Part shown: positions 27,008-35,473 of the stretch, piece after piece
How the letters are laid out: each line of letters opens with the position of its first letter
Position numbering within the stretch: the stretch's first letter is position 1
DNA from: Curtobacterium sp. ER1/6
GTDB taxonomy: Bacteria > Actinomycetota > Actinomycetes > Actinomycetales > Microbacteriaceae
Direction: 5' to 3'
Assembly (NCBI RefSeq): GCF_001742745.1
Contig: NZ_MJAK01000009.1
Location: 1 to 64,000, forward strand
Length of the DNA stretch: 64,000 nucleotides
Position numbers and translations under genes: made by a program
The notes under the pieces: generated by a model
What the model saw: only the letters and a program-made list of their open reading frames with translations
Told to the model about the DNA's origin: nothing
Databases searched by the model: none

Positions 27008-27793
27008 GTGAAGACCACCGACGACGTCCTGTCCACCGTCCCCGCTCCCGCCGGCTCCGACGTCCGCGTCGAGCCCGTCCGCTACGACCACGAGGGCACC
27101 GCGCTGCTCGGCGTCCTCGCGAAGGACCACGCCGCGTCCGGCCCGCGCCCCGGCGTGCTCGTGGTCCACGACTGGCACGGCGTCAACGAGCACGTCGAGG
27201 CCCGCGTCACGATGCTCGCGCGCCTCGGCTACGTGGCCTTCGGCGCGGACGTCTACGGCGAGGGCGTGCGCCCCGGCGACGACACCGCCGGCCAGGTCGC
27301 GGGCTCGTACTACCAGGACCTGCCGCTGTTCCGCGCGCGCCTGACCGCCGGGCTCGAGCAGCTCCGCGCCGACCCGGACGTCGACCACTCGCGCATCGTC
27401 GTGATGGGCTACTGCTTCGGTGGTTCCGGGGCGCTCGAGCTCGCGCGCACGGGTGCCGACCTGGCCGGAGCCGTCTCGTTCCACGGCGGGCTGATCGTCC
27501 ACGAGGACTCGGACGCCTCCGCGATCCGGGCCAAGCTCCTCGTGCTCACCGGGGGAGCGGACCCGATGGTGCCGGACACGAAGGTCGCCGAGTGGCAGGA
27601 CGAGATGCGCGCCGTGCCGACCGTCGACTGGCAGGTCGTGACGTACGCCGGGGCGATGCACGCGTTCGCCGTGCCGGGCACCGATGCGCCGGACCACGGG
27701 GCGCAGTACCAGGAGCGCGCGGACCGTCGCTCGTGGCAGGCGCTGCAGGTGTTCCTGGCCGAGGTGTTCGACGAGGAACCGACCGTCGCCTGA
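27008..27793 (+). CDS. Dienelactone hydrolase family protein
   Basis: The 261-residue alpha/beta hydrolase has the nucleophile elbow GYCFGGSGA (Cys near residue 138), the acid in TGGADPMV near 188 and the His in AGAMHAFAVPG near 220: the Cys-Asp-His triad of dienelactone hydrolases. It would open lactones or esters. The GTG start is 8 nt after TAGCGT at 26994-26999, so leaderless transcription is likely. It lies alone between zwf and tRNA-Arg. Confidence 0.85.
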   Translation: MKTTDDVLSTVPAPAGSDVRVEPVRYDHEGTALLGVLAKDHAASGPRPGVLVVHDWHGVNEHVEARVTMLARLGYVAFGADVYGEGVRPGDDTAGQVAGSYYQDLPLFRARLTAGLEQLRADPDVDHSRIVVMGYCFGGSGALELARTGADLAGAVSFHGGLIVHEDSDASAIRAKLLVLTGGADPMVPDTKVAEWQDEMRAVPTVDWQVVTYAGAMHAFAVPGTDAPDHGAQYQERADRRSWQALQVFLAEVFDEEPTVA

Positions 27794-27832
27794 CCCCGGC
27801 GACACGCCGAGGGCTCGGCCGGAGCGGCTCGA

Positions 27833-27863
27833 TTGGCGTTCAGTGCCGCACCTGTTGTAGAGT
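27833..27863 (+). promoter_or_regulatory. Probable promoter of tRNA-Arg
   Basis: TTGGCG at 27833-27838 and TAGAGT at 27858-27863 (or TGTAGA two bases earlier) fit -35 and -10 hexamers at 17-19 bp. A short GGCCGCAAGGCC hairpin follows in the leader before the tRNA. Confidence 0.5.
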
Positions 27864-27904
27864 CTTCCACGGCCGCAAGGCCGGTATCGGCCCCAGGGCC
27901 GGAT

Positions 27905-27977
27905 GCGCTCGTAGCTCAATGGATAGAGCATCTGACTACGGATCAGAAGGTTGGGGGTTCGAGTCCCTTCGAGCGCA
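27905..27977 (+). tRNA. tRNA-Arg(ACG)
   Basis: The 73-nt gene has acceptor stem GCGCTCG/CGAGCGC, D arm GTAGCTCAATGGATAGAGC, anticodon arm TCTGA-CTACGGA-TCAGA with anticodon ACG, and T loop GGTTCGAGTCC. The discriminator is A; CCA is not encoded. Confidence 0.96.
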
Positions 27978-27985
27978 CATCTGAG

Positions 27986-28014
27986 AAGGCCCCGTCGCAC
28001 TGCGACGGGGCCTT
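27986..28014 (+). terminator. tRNA-Arg terminator
   Basis: AAGGCCCCGTCGC at 27986-27998 pairs with GCGACGGGGCCTT at 28002-28014 across a 3-nt loop. Confidence 0.88.
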
Positions 28015-28096
28015 CGTCGTTCCCCCGGGCCCTCGTCGTTCCCCGGGGCCTTCGTCGTTCCCGAGTCGTCGTCGTTCCCGAGTCGTCATGGTTCGC
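28007..28096. repeat. Five degenerate ~18-bp tandem units after tRNA-Arg
   Basis: Units of 20, 18, 18, 17 and 17 nt share the core CTTCGTCGTTCCC / GAGTCGTCGTCGTTCCC. The first unit begins inside the terminator's right arm. Together with the array after tRNA-Ser this makes two tRNA genes with tandem repeats directly behind the terminator. Confidence 0.75.
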
Positions 28097-28146
28097 GGGC
28101 CGTTCCGCGTCGCGTGGGGCGGACGGGAGGCGTCGCCGGCTGCGCG

Positions 28147-30252
28147 TCAGCGGGCGAAGGACGCGAGGGCCTGCTGCAGGTCCTCCTCGAGGTACGGCGT
28201 GAGCGACGTCGCCCAGGTGGCGGTGATGTGGCTCGTGTCCCGGTAGACGAGCACGCCGCCGATGACCGCTGGACAGCTCGTCCGGGTGCAGTAGTACGGC
28301 GTGAGGTCGATGAGCTCGGCGCGACCGCCGGCGGCCGTGAACTGCTGCACGGCCTCGGCGGACGAGTCCGTCCGGGCGAGCGCCTCCGACCGTGGCTGGT
28401 CGCACGAGGTGTCGGTCCGACCGGACATCTGGCTGACGCAGAGGACGACGTCCCGGCGCGGGACCGGGTTGTCGCGGATCGCGATGACGGGCAGCTGGTC
28501 CCCGGCCGCCTGGGTCCAGGCGTCCACGAGGCCCGCCTCGGTCCTCGCGTCCCGCTCGGCGTCCGTCGCCGCGGTGACGGCCAGCTGCGTCGCCGAGTGG
28601 GTGACGACGAGGGCGTCGGCCTGGTCGCGGTGCTCCTGCACGTACTGGATCGCCTGCTGCTTCCAACGGTTGCAGTCGCGCACGCCCTGGTCGTTCGACG
28701 CGTCCTGCTGGGCCGTAGTGAGGTAGCAGCCGCCGGTGCCGGCGAGGTCGATGCGCCAGCCGTTCTCGCGGCCGATCGCGTCGTAGGCACCGAGGAGGGC
28801 GTTGCTGTGCGAGTCGCCGATGACGATGAGGCGCTCGGTGTACCCCGACTGCGTCCCCAGGGCGCAGACCGTGAAGGTGGCGTTCCAGCAGGCGGTCCGG
28901 TTCGCGTCGTCGTCCTTCGCGGCGGCCGGCGCCGGCACGCGGACGTCGGCCAGGCGCGGGTCGACGCACGGCTCCGGGGCGCTGATCAGCGCTGCGGCAC
29001 CGAAGCACGAGGCGGCGTCCTTCACCGACTGCTCCGCGACGCGCGCCGCACGCACCTCCTGCACGTGCACGGCGGCGAGCGTCGAGGAACCGAGGGCGAC
29101 GACGACGAGCGTGCTCACGACACCGAGCGCGGCGACCCAGCGGGGGCGGAGCGCGCGGACCCGACCAGAGAAGCGCAGCGGTTCCTCGAACAAGATGGTC
29201 GTCGCGGCGGCGAGCACCAGGGACAGTGCCAGGACGGCGAGCTTGGTCGTCCAGTCGAGCGGACGGCCGAGGGCGATCGGCACGATGACGACGAGCGGCC
29301 AGTGCCAGAGGTACAGCGAGTACGAGATGCGGCCGACGAACGCGATCGGCCGCAGGGCGCCGAGCGACTCGAGGACCGTCCGGGCGCCGAACGTCACGAG
29401 CAGGGCCGCACCCACCACGGGCAGGGCAGCCGCGATGCCGGGGAACGGTGTCGCCGGGGTGATGACCACGAGCGAGGCGACGAGGGCGAGGGCACCGGCG
29501 ACCGCGGCGCCGGAGCGGACCGCGCGACCCACGGTGCTCTGCGCGACCGGCATCCGGAACGTGGCCACGAACCCACCGATCGCGAACTCCCACGCGCGCG
29601 TCGCGGTGGAGAAGTACGCCACCCCCGGGTTCGTGGTCGTCTGGACGACGGACCACACGAGGGAGAGCACGACCACGGTACCGAGCAGGATGCGAGCGGT
29701 CGTCGCGGGGGAGGGCCGCTTCCGCACCGCGAGCGCGAGCAGGACCAGCATGAGGGGCAGCGCGATGTAGAACTGCTCCTCGACCGACAACGACCAGAAG
29801 TGCTGGAACGGCGAGGCCCGGTTGTCCGAGGCCAGGTAGTCGACCGAGTTGGCGGCGAGTTCCCAGTTCTGCACGTAGACCGTCGAGGCGATGAGTTCGC
29901 GGCCGTACTGCTCCCAGAGGGCGCTCGGCACGACGGCGAGCACCGCGACCCCGGTGGCGAGGATCGTCAGGAACGCACCGGGCAACAGGCGCTTCGCGCG
30001 TCGGGACCAGAACCGGCCGAGGCGGATGCCGCCGGTGGCCAGCTGCTCGCGGAGCAGGTGTCCGCTGATGAGGTAGCCGGAGATGACGAAGAACACGTCG
30101 ACGCCGACGAACCCGCCGCGCAGGACCTCCGGCCACAGGTGGTAGAGCACGACCGCGAGGACGGCGAACGCCCGGAGCCCCTGCACGTCCCAGCGGGTCG
30201 TGTCCCGTGCGCGGTGCGCCGGCGCCCTCGTTCCCCCCGGTGCGGTGCTCAT
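28147..30252 (-). CDS. OafA/YrhL-type acyltransferase with SGNH domain
   Basis: The 701-residue protein has a ten-helix acyltransferase 3 domain (about 20-395), with RWDVQGLRAFAVLAVVLYHL at the start, GVDVFFVISGYLI and HFWSLSVEEQFY, the conserved His and Glu motifs of the family. A periplasmic SGNH hydrolase-like domain (about 440-700) has the Ser in IVIGDSHSNALLGAYD and the Asp-His pair in YRDTSHITATWA. Such fusions O-acetylate cell-surface glycans. It is preceded by a two-stem repeat element and its 3' end abuts a lone GGACGGGAGGCG arm at 28121-28132. Confidence 0.88.
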   Translation of the reverse strand: MSTAPGGTRAPAHRARDTTRWDVQGLRAFAVLAVVLYHLWPEVLRGGFVGVDVFFVISGYLISGHLLREQLATGGIRLGRFWSRRAKRLLPGAFLTILATGVAVLAVVPSALWEQYGRELIASTVYVQNWELAANSVDYLASDNRASPFQHFWSLSVEEQFYIALPLMLVLLALAVRKRPSPATTARILLGTVVVLSLVWSVVQTTTNPGVAYFSTATRAWEFAIGGFVATFRMPVAQSTVGRAVRSGAAVAGALALVASLVVITPATPFPGIAAALPVVGAALLVTFGARTVLESLGALRPIAFVGRISYSLYLWHWPLVVIVPIALGRPLDWTTKLAVLALSLVLAAATTILFEEPLRFSGRVRALRPRWVAALGVVSTLVVVALGSSTLAAVHVQEVRAARVAEQSVKDAASCFGAAALISAPEPCVDPRLADVRVPAPAAAKDDDANRTACWNATFTVCALGTQSGYTERLIVIGDSHSNALLGAYDAIGRENGWRIDLAGTGGCYLTTAQQDASNDQGVRDCNRWKQQAIQYVQEHRDQADALVVTHSATQLAVTAATDAERDARTEAGLVDAWTQAAGDQLPVIAIRDNPVPRRDVVLCVSQMSGRTDTSCDQPRSEALARTDSSAEAVQQFTAAGGRAELIDLTPYYCTRTSCPAVIGGVLVYRDTSHITATWATSLTPYLEEDLQQALASFAR

Positions 30253-30313
30253 CGGATCGAGTGTAGGAGACGGTCGGCCCCGACCACGGATGAGGCGTGC
30301 CGGCCGTGCGAGC

Positions 30314-30384
30314 GCGTCGAACCACGAACACGACGTCGAACCACGCCGTCCGCCTGGTTCGACGTCGGGAACGTGGTTCGACGC
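30314..30384. repeat. Two-stem CGAACCAC palindromic element, copy 1
   Basis: An outer stem GCGTCGAACCACG (30314-30326) pairs with 30372-30384, and an inner stem CGACGTCGAACCA (30331-30343) pairs with 30355-30367, separated by a short internal loop. The same architecture and arm sequence occur at 48061-48123. It lies in the spacer between the acyltransferase start and the PNPOx-like gene stop. Confidence 0.8.
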
Positions 30385-30429
30385 GCGGCGACGCCCGGCG
30401 ACGCGCGCGCCAGGCGCGCAACCGGCTGG

Positions 30430-31041
30430 TCAACCGGGCCAGGACTCCTGGGACCAGGAGCCGTCGGGGCGCCGCTCGTACGCCGCGCGGTTGCTCGCGG
30501 CGTCGGTCGACCCGCGCCAGAACGCCATTCGCACCGGGGTCAGGGCGTAGCCCGCCCACGTGTTGGGCGGCTCGAGCTCCGGCCGCTCCCGCTCGAAGGC
30601 CGCCCACAGCTCCCGACGCCGCGAGGCGGTGTCGGCGGCGGCCTCGTGGTCGTTCACCCACGCGAGCACCTGCAGGTACCGGGTGCGGGCGGCGTACGCG
30701 GCGCGGGCCTCGTCGGCGGTGACGGGTGCGACGTCCCCGACCACCACGAGCTGTCGGGCGGCCTCGGGCCAGACCATCGTGACCGCCGCACGGGGGAGTG
30801 CGGCGAGCTCGGCGGCCTTCCGGCTGCGGCTGTCCGTGTGGAAGTGGAGGCGCTCCCCGTCGAAGCGCGAGAGCAGCACGGTCCGGGCGGACGGGTAGCC
30901 GTCGAGGCCGACCGTCGAGAGCGTCATCGTCGGACCGGGCCCGGCGTCGACACCGGGCAGCCAGGCCGCGGCGAGGACGAGCGGGTCGGCCGGGGCGGCG
31001 GCGTCGGGGTCCTCGGCTGCCTGCCCCGGCAGCACGGTCAC
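30430..31041 (-). CDS. Pyridoxamine 5'-phosphate oxidase-like flavoprotein
   Basis: The 203-residue product follows the PdxH fold: FMN-binding segments SARTVLLSRFD and HTDSRSRKAAEL near residues 52-80, and a C-terminal stretch PPNTWAGYALTPVRMAFWRGS that parallels the PdxH dimer motif. The substrate-binding R-x-H after the FWxG segment of true PdxH is not present (DAASNRAAYERR instead), so it may act on another substrate or serve as a flavin protein for the pathway. Its GTG start overlaps the creatininase stop (GTGA), so it is the last gene of the minus-strand string that begins at 37608. Confidence 0.75.
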   Translation of the reverse strand: MTVLPGQAAEDPDAAAPADPLVLAAAWLPGVDAGPGPTMTLSTVGLDGYPSARTVLLSRFDGERLHFHTDSRSRKAAELAALPRAAVTMVWPEAARQLVVVGDVAPVTADEARAAYAARTRYLQVLAWVNDHEAAADTASRRRELWAAFERERPELEPPNTWAGYALTPVRMAFWRGSTDAASNRAAYERRPDGSWSQESWPG

Positions 31042-31886
31042 GACACCGCCACCGCGTCGGACGCGAGCGGAGCGGCACCGGCAGCGCCGGGCTTCGCGAC
31101 CGCCGGGTCGAACCGGGCGATCTCGTGCAGGGACGCCACCGCCTCGTCGAGCGACCGGTCCCACAGCGCCTGCCCGTACGCGGCGGTCGCCCGGCTCGCA
31201 TCGCCGACGACCCCGGGGGTGCCGAAGTCGTTCGACAGCCACCCGAAGGACACCGGCCCGCCGTTGAACCGGATCTTCTCGAACTCGGCCAGGTGGTCCG
31301 GCACCCACCGCTCGGCCTTCGTCATGTCGACGAGGTCCGGGCGGAGGTGCAGGATCATCGACGTCTCCGCCGCGCCACCGTGGATGCCGAGCCCGCGCTC
31401 GTCGGCGTCCTCGCCGGAGGGCCCGGGCGTCCGGGCGAGCGTCGGCATGAGGAACGTCTTCAGCCCGTAGCGCTTCCGGATCTCCCGCAGGGCGACCTGC
31501 AGCAGGGCGACGTTGCCGCCGTGGCCGTTCGCGAAGACGAGCGATCCGGCACCCATCAGTGCGACGGCCCGGCCGATCTGCACGGCGGTGTCGAACATCG
31601 TCGACTCGTCGAGCCACACGGTGCCCGGTGCCCAGCTGTGCTCGTCGGACTTCGTGAACGCGAGGGTCGGCAGCTGCCAGACGTCGAGGCCCTCGGCCGC
31701 CGCGCGTTCGACGGCCGCGCCGCCGATGTGGTCGGCGAGCAGGAAGTCGGTGACGAGCGGCAGGTGCGGACCGTGGTGCTCGACGGCGCCGGTCGGCTGC
31801 ACGACGATCGAGTCGGGGCCGAGCCCGGCGGCGACCGCCGGACCCGACAGCTCGGCCAGCAGGCGGGTGCGCGCCCCGCCGCTCAC
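31038..31886 (-). CDS. Creatininase-family amidohydrolase
   Basis: The 282-residue product has the family signature PTGAVEHHGPHLPLVTDFLLAD at residues 31-52, given in two parts as PTGAVEHHGPHLP and LVTDFLLAD, which supplies Glu, His and Asp metal ligands. NGHGGN near residue 112 and the late Glu in GAAETSMILHLRP near 175 complete the two-metal site. The family opens cyclic amides (creatinine) and formamido-pyrimidines, or works in mycofactocin and inositol pathways. It overlaps the FAD oxidase gene upstream and the PNPOx-like gene downstream by 4 bp each, which implies tight coupling. Confidence 0.85.
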   Translation of the reverse strand: MSGGARTRLLAELSGPAVAAGLGPDSIVVQPTGAVEHHGPHLPLVTDFLLADHIGGAAVERAAAEGLDVWQLPTLAFTKSDEHSWAPGTVWLDESTMFDTAVQIGRAVALMGAGSLVFANGHGGNVALLQVALREIRKRYGLKTFLMPTLARTPGPSGEDADERGLGIHGGAAETSMILHLRPDLVDMTKAERWVPDHLAEFEKIRFNGGPVSFGWLSNDFGTPGVVGDASRATAAYGQALWDRSLDEAVASLHEIARFDPAVAKPGAAGAAPLASDAVAVS

Positions 31887-33256
31887 TTGCCGAACCCCGG
31901 CACGACGGGCTGCGCGGAGGCGGTGGAGCCCCCGCTGACGACGAGCGCCGGGTCGATCACGTGCCCGGGGTTGAGCAGCCCGTCGGGATCGGTCCGCTGC
32001 TTGAGCGCGACGAGCTCCTCGACGCCGTGGTCGACGTAGTACTGGTGCGGACTGTGCACCCGGACGCCCAGGTCGCGGAGCAGCGGGTACCCGGCGTAGA
32101 CGTCCTCGGCGCCGGTGTACGGCGCGGTGAGCATGCCGATCGGCCCGACGTGCGCCGCCTCGATGTGGAGCATCCCACCCGGGTACACGGCCTCGACCTC
32201 GGCGATGCGGTCGATGAGCGCCTCGCCCCCGACCTCGACGTGGAACCACTCGGTGTCCGGGGTGTTCCGCTTGAGCCACCAGATCGGGTGGTTGTACGAC
32301 AGCATCGACACCTTCGTGGTCTGCTGCAGCCCCTCGCGGACGTCGGACACCTCGCCACCGGCCTGCTCGATGAGCGCGCGGGCCTCGTCGAGGACGACGT
32401 CGTCGATGATCGCACGCAGGCTGGCGCGGTCGTCCGGGATCGCGGTGTCCGACGGCAGGGTCGCGGCGATCGCCGGCCGGTCGGCGCTGACGAGTCGCGG
32501 CACCGGGTCGAGTCCGCGGAGCGTCCGCACGGCGACGAGGGCGTCCTCGAAGGTCGGGAACGCCGCGTACACGGCGCGCCACTCCTGCAGGGGTTCGAGC
32601 CGGACGGTTGCACGCGCGATGACCCCGGCGGTGCCGTAGGTGTGCACGAAGGGCTGCGCCTCCTCGCCCTCGACGTGCAGCAGTCCGTCCGAGCCGGGGA
32701 GCGCGACGTCGAGCGCGGTGACGAACCCCTGCCAGTTCGAGCCGTGTGCGATCGACCCGGTGCCGCCGGAGCCGCCGGACAGGAAGCCGCCGATGGTGGA
32801 CTGCGCGGTGGACGGGTACATCCAGAGCTGCTGCCCGGTGGCCGCGGCGGCCTGCTCCATCGCGACCATCGAGGCGCCGGCCTCGGCCGTGATCCAGCCG
32901 TCCCCGACCTCGACGACGGCGCGGGCGCGGGAGGTGTCGAGGACGAGGCCGCCGTGCAGCGGGATGCCCTGGCCGTAGTTGCCGGTCCCCTTGCCGCGGG
33001 TGGTGACGGGAACGCCGTACCGGACGGCGGCGCGCAGGGTCGCGGCCACGTCGTCGGCGGACGCCGGGTACGCGACGAGGTCGGCGAGGCCGAGCGGTAG
33101 CTGCGCGCTGAGGATCGGGCTCATGGTCGCCTCGTCGACGGAGGCGCGGGCGCGGGTGCGCTCGTCGGCGCTCACGCCGCGCTCGCCGAGCAGGTCGACG
33201 AGCTCGGCGCGCAGCGCCTCGAGACCGGTGGTGGAGGCGGGGGTGACGGTGGTCAT
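31883..33256 (-). CDS. FAD-binding oxidase (PCMH/VAO-type)
   Basis: The 457-residue flavoprotein has an FAD-binding PCMH domain: VAYPASADDVAATLRAA, VTTRGKGTGNYGQGIPLHGG and TIGGFLSGGSGGTGS near residues 65-165. The C-terminal FAD_ox domain ends with HQYYVDHGVEELVALKQRTD and GLLNPGHVI, as in D-lactate and glycolate oxidase relatives. I chose ATG 33256, 6 nt after AGGAG; a GTG at 33262 would add two residues. It heads the tightly overlapped trio with creatininase and the PNPOx-like protein, so it probably oxidises an intermediate that creatininase then hydrolyses, or the reverse. Confidence 0.85.
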   Translation of the reverse strand: MTTVTPASTTGLEALRAELVDLLGERGVSADERTRARASVDEATMSPILSAQLPLGLADLVAYPASADDVAATLRAAVRYGVPVTTRGKGTGNYGQGIPLHGGLVLDTSRARAVVEVGDGWITAEAGASMVAMEQAAAATGQQLWMYPSTAQSTIGGFLSGGSGGTGSIAHGSNWQGFVTALDVALPGSDGLLHVEGEEAQPFVHTYGTAGVIARATVRLEPLQEWRAVYAAFPTFEDALVAVRTLRGLDPVPRLVSADRPAIAATLPSDTAIPDDRASLRAIIDDVVLDEARALIEQAGGEVSDVREGLQQTTKVSMLSYNHPIWWLKRNTPDTEWFHVEVGGEALIDRIAEVEAVYPGGMLHIEAAHVGPIGMLTAPYTGAEDVYAGYPLLRDLGVRVHSPHQYYVDHGVEELVALKQRTDPDGLLNPGHVIDPALVVSGGSTASAQPVVPGFGK

Positions 33257-33290
33257 GCTCACTCCTGTGGGGTGGGTGGTGCTGCAACAG

Positions 33291-33334
33291 CGGACGGGAG
33301 GCGCGGGGCGGGCGTGCCCCGCGCCTCCCGTCCG
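33291..33334. terminator. GGACGGGAGGC-family hairpin inside the ABC-oxidase gene string
   Basis: Nineteen-bp arms (33291-33309 and 33316-33334) with a 6-nt loop. It lies 14 nt after the stop of the substrate-binding protein gene and 34 nt before the FAD oxidase start. If it terminates only partly it would set the transporter above the enzymes in level. Confidence 0.75.
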
Positions 33335-33347
33335 GTGGGTGGTCGGG

Positions 33348-34532
33348 TCAGTTGCCCAGACCGATGGACTTGTCGAGGAACTCGTTCGTGAACAGGTCCG
33401 AGGGCTTCAGGTCGCTCTTGACGTCACCGGTCCCGGCGAAGACGGGCTTCGCCTTGTCGATGAAGTCCTGCATGCGCTGCTCGTCCATCGAGCCGATGTA
33501 GCCGTCGGTGTCCTTCGCGAGACCGAGCTTCACCATCTGCGACGCGGCGAACGCGCCGACCTTCGAGTCGTAGGTCCAGCCGTTGTTGTACTGCTGCACG
33601 AGCTGCGTGATGAGGTCGTTCGTCGCCTCCGGGGCCTTCAGGTAGTCGACGTCGGCCTGCTGCATGACGGGGACGAGCTTCTGCAGGCACGGCTCGAGCT
33701 TCGACAGGTCGCCGGTGCGGACCGACATGGCCTCGGGGTACGGGTTCCAGCCCGTGCTCGAGACCGGCTTGTACGCGACCTTCTTGCCCCAGGCCGCGAC
33801 CTGGTTCTGGTAGATGTACGGCTCGGCGGTGGCGAAGCCCTGCTGCGCGTCCTTGCCGCCGGCGGAGACGAACTTCGCCGGGGTGCCGTCGTAGCTGCCG
33901 TCGAGGACCTTCTTCGGCAGGATGCCGGACTGCTCGAGGTACGTCATGTACGCGGCACCGTTGAAGTAGCGGACGACGCCACCGTTCTCCTCGAGCGCCT
34001 TGCCGAGGTCCTCGATGCTGTCGACGTCCGGGTAGGTCTTCGGGTCCCACATGATCGACATCGGGGACGAGTCGTTCTCGGCGAAGACGGCCGTGGTCGG
34101 CAGGTTCCCGGAGAACTGGACCTGCTCGTCGGTCGACATGTAGCCGAGCGTGATGTCCTTGTCCTGGTACATCTGCGACGCGACCTTCGTGTAGCCGATG
34201 GCCGGGCCACCGGCGCGGATCTCGAGCTTCACGCCGGTGCTCTTGCCGTTGGCGTACAGGTCGCCGGTGACGGTCTTGCCCGAGGCGTCGATGGACGGGT
34301 TCGGGCCGAGCATCTCGTACAGGTGGCCGTGCTCGCCCTCGGGGTTCCAGTCGGTCTGCACGACGACGGTCGCGGGGCAGACGTCGGACAGGTCGATCGC
34401 GGGGCCGGACGCCGCCTTGGCGGGGGCGCTGCTCGCGGTGTCCCCGGACGAGCCGGCGGCGCATCCGGTGAGGGCGATGGCGGTCACGGCGAGGGCGGCG
34501 GTCGCGACGCCGAGTCGGGTGGTGGTGCGCAT
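33348..34532 (-). CDS. NMT1/THI5-like ABC transporter substrate-binding lipoprotein
   Basis: The 394-residue product has lipobox ALTGC with Cys at residue 24. VVVQTDWNPEGEHGHLYEML at 57-76 matches the NMT1/THI5-like motif found in proteins that bind pyrimidines such as thiamine precursors (ThiY) and related ring compounds, and in taurine/sulfonate relatives. Mature length is typical. It lies behind its permease and ATPase genes, all on the minus strand, so all three form one importer. Neighbouring CodA-like and creatininase-like enzymes favour a cyclic nitrogen compound as ligand; this is inference. Confidence 0.85.
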   Translation of the reverse strand: MRTTTRLGVATAALAVTAIALTGCAAGSSGDTASSAPAKAASGPAIDLSDVCPATVVVQTDWNPEGEHGHLYEMLGPNPSIDASGKTVTGDLYANGKSTGVKLEIRAGGPAIGYTKVASQMYQDKDITLGYMSTDEQVQFSGNLPTTAVFAENDSSPMSIMWDPKTYPDVDSIEDLGKALEENGGVVRYFNGAAYMTYLEQSGILPKKVLDGSYDGTPAKFVSAGGKDAQQGFATAEPYIYQNQVAAWGKKVAYKPVSSTGWNPYPEAMSVRTGDLSKLEPCLQKLVPVMQQADVDYLKAPEATNDLITQLVQQYNNGWTYDSKVGAFAASQMVKLGLAKDTDGYIGSMDEQRMQDFIDKAKPVFAGTGDVKSDLKPSDLFTNEFLDKSIGLGN

Positions 34533-34603
34533 GGAGGCTCCGTTCGTGGTGCGGGTCTCGTGGTGCTGTGGGAACAGGGGTCGGGTGGGAAGGGAGGAGT
34601 GGT

Positions 34604-35473
34604 TCAGCTGAAGTCGTGCCACCGACCGACCGCCAGGCGGCCGAGCAGTCCGAACACGAGGAAGACGGCGACGCCGTAGAGCGAGGCGATGATGATCGTC
34701 GCGTAGAGCTCCGGGCCCATCAGGCGCGAGGCGGTCACCTGGATGAGCACGCCGAGGCCGGGGTTGCCGCGCTGGAAGAACTGGTCGCCGACGATCGCGC
34801 CGATGACGCTCAGCCCGGCCGAGGTGCGCAGGCCGACGAAGATCGACGGCAGGGCCGCGGGGAACTGCAGCTTGACGAGCTGGGCGAACCGGCTCGACCG
34901 CTGCAGGCGGAACAGCTCGCGCTGCGCCCGGTCGGCGGACTGCAGGCCGAACAGGGTGTTCGACACCATCGGGAACAGGGCGATCATCACCGTGACGATG
35001 ACCCGGCTGGCGAACTCGTAGCCGAACAGGGCGCCGATGAGCGGGACGAGCGCGAGGATCGGCACGCACTGCAGCACGACCGCGTACGGGTAGAGCGAGC
35101 GCTCGAGCCACTTCGCCTGCGCCATGGCCATCGCCCAGACGACGCCGATCACGATCGCGAAGGCCAGGCCCACGAGCGACACCACGGTGGTGCGGCCGAG
35201 CGCGGACCACAGGTCGGTGCCGAAGGTCGACGGGGAGCCGTCCGGCATGGTCGGGGCGACGATCGCCTTCGCCACCAGGTGCGGGTACGGCACCAGGAAG
35301 GCGAGGCCGCGGACGTGGTCGTAGTACGCGGCAGCGGCGTACCAGATGCCGACGAGCACGGCGAGGACCACGAGGGGCTGCCACCACGCGACCCGCGGAC
35401 GCGAGCGGCCGGTGGTGCGACGGGCGGCGGCGCGGACGGTGCGGGTCTCGGCGACCTCCTGCAGGGTGACCAT
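34604..35473 (-). CDS. ABC transporter permease (SsuC/ThiX type)
   Basis: The 289-residue protein has about six helices, the first near residue 35, and the coupling EAA loop as LVKLQFPAALPSIFVGLRTSAG near residue 205-226, in shorter form QFPAALPSIFVGLR. Its ATG overlaps the stop of the ATPase gene (ATGA). It forms the channel of the importer with two copies likely per complex. Confidence 0.88.
   Translation of the reverse strand: MVTLQEVAETRTVRAAARRTTGRSRPRVAWWQPLVVLAVLVGIWYAAAAYYDHVRGLAFLVPYPHLVAKAIVAPTMPDGSPSTFGTDLWSALGRTTVVSLVGLAFAIVIGVVWAMAMAQAKWLERSLYPYAVVLQCVPILALVPLIGALFGYEFASRVIVTVMIALFPMVSNTLFGLQSADRAQRELFRLQRSSRFAQLVKLQFPAALPSIFVGLRTSAGLSVIGAIVGDQFFQRGNPGLGVLIQVTASRLMGPELYATIIIASLYGVAVFLVFGLLGRLAVGRWHDFS

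Noticed and set aside
34533..34603. Possible TPP riboswitch for the NMT1-type transporter
   Set aside because: Only 71 nt lie between permease and binding-protein genes, and no thi-box core is seen there or before the CodA-like gene.
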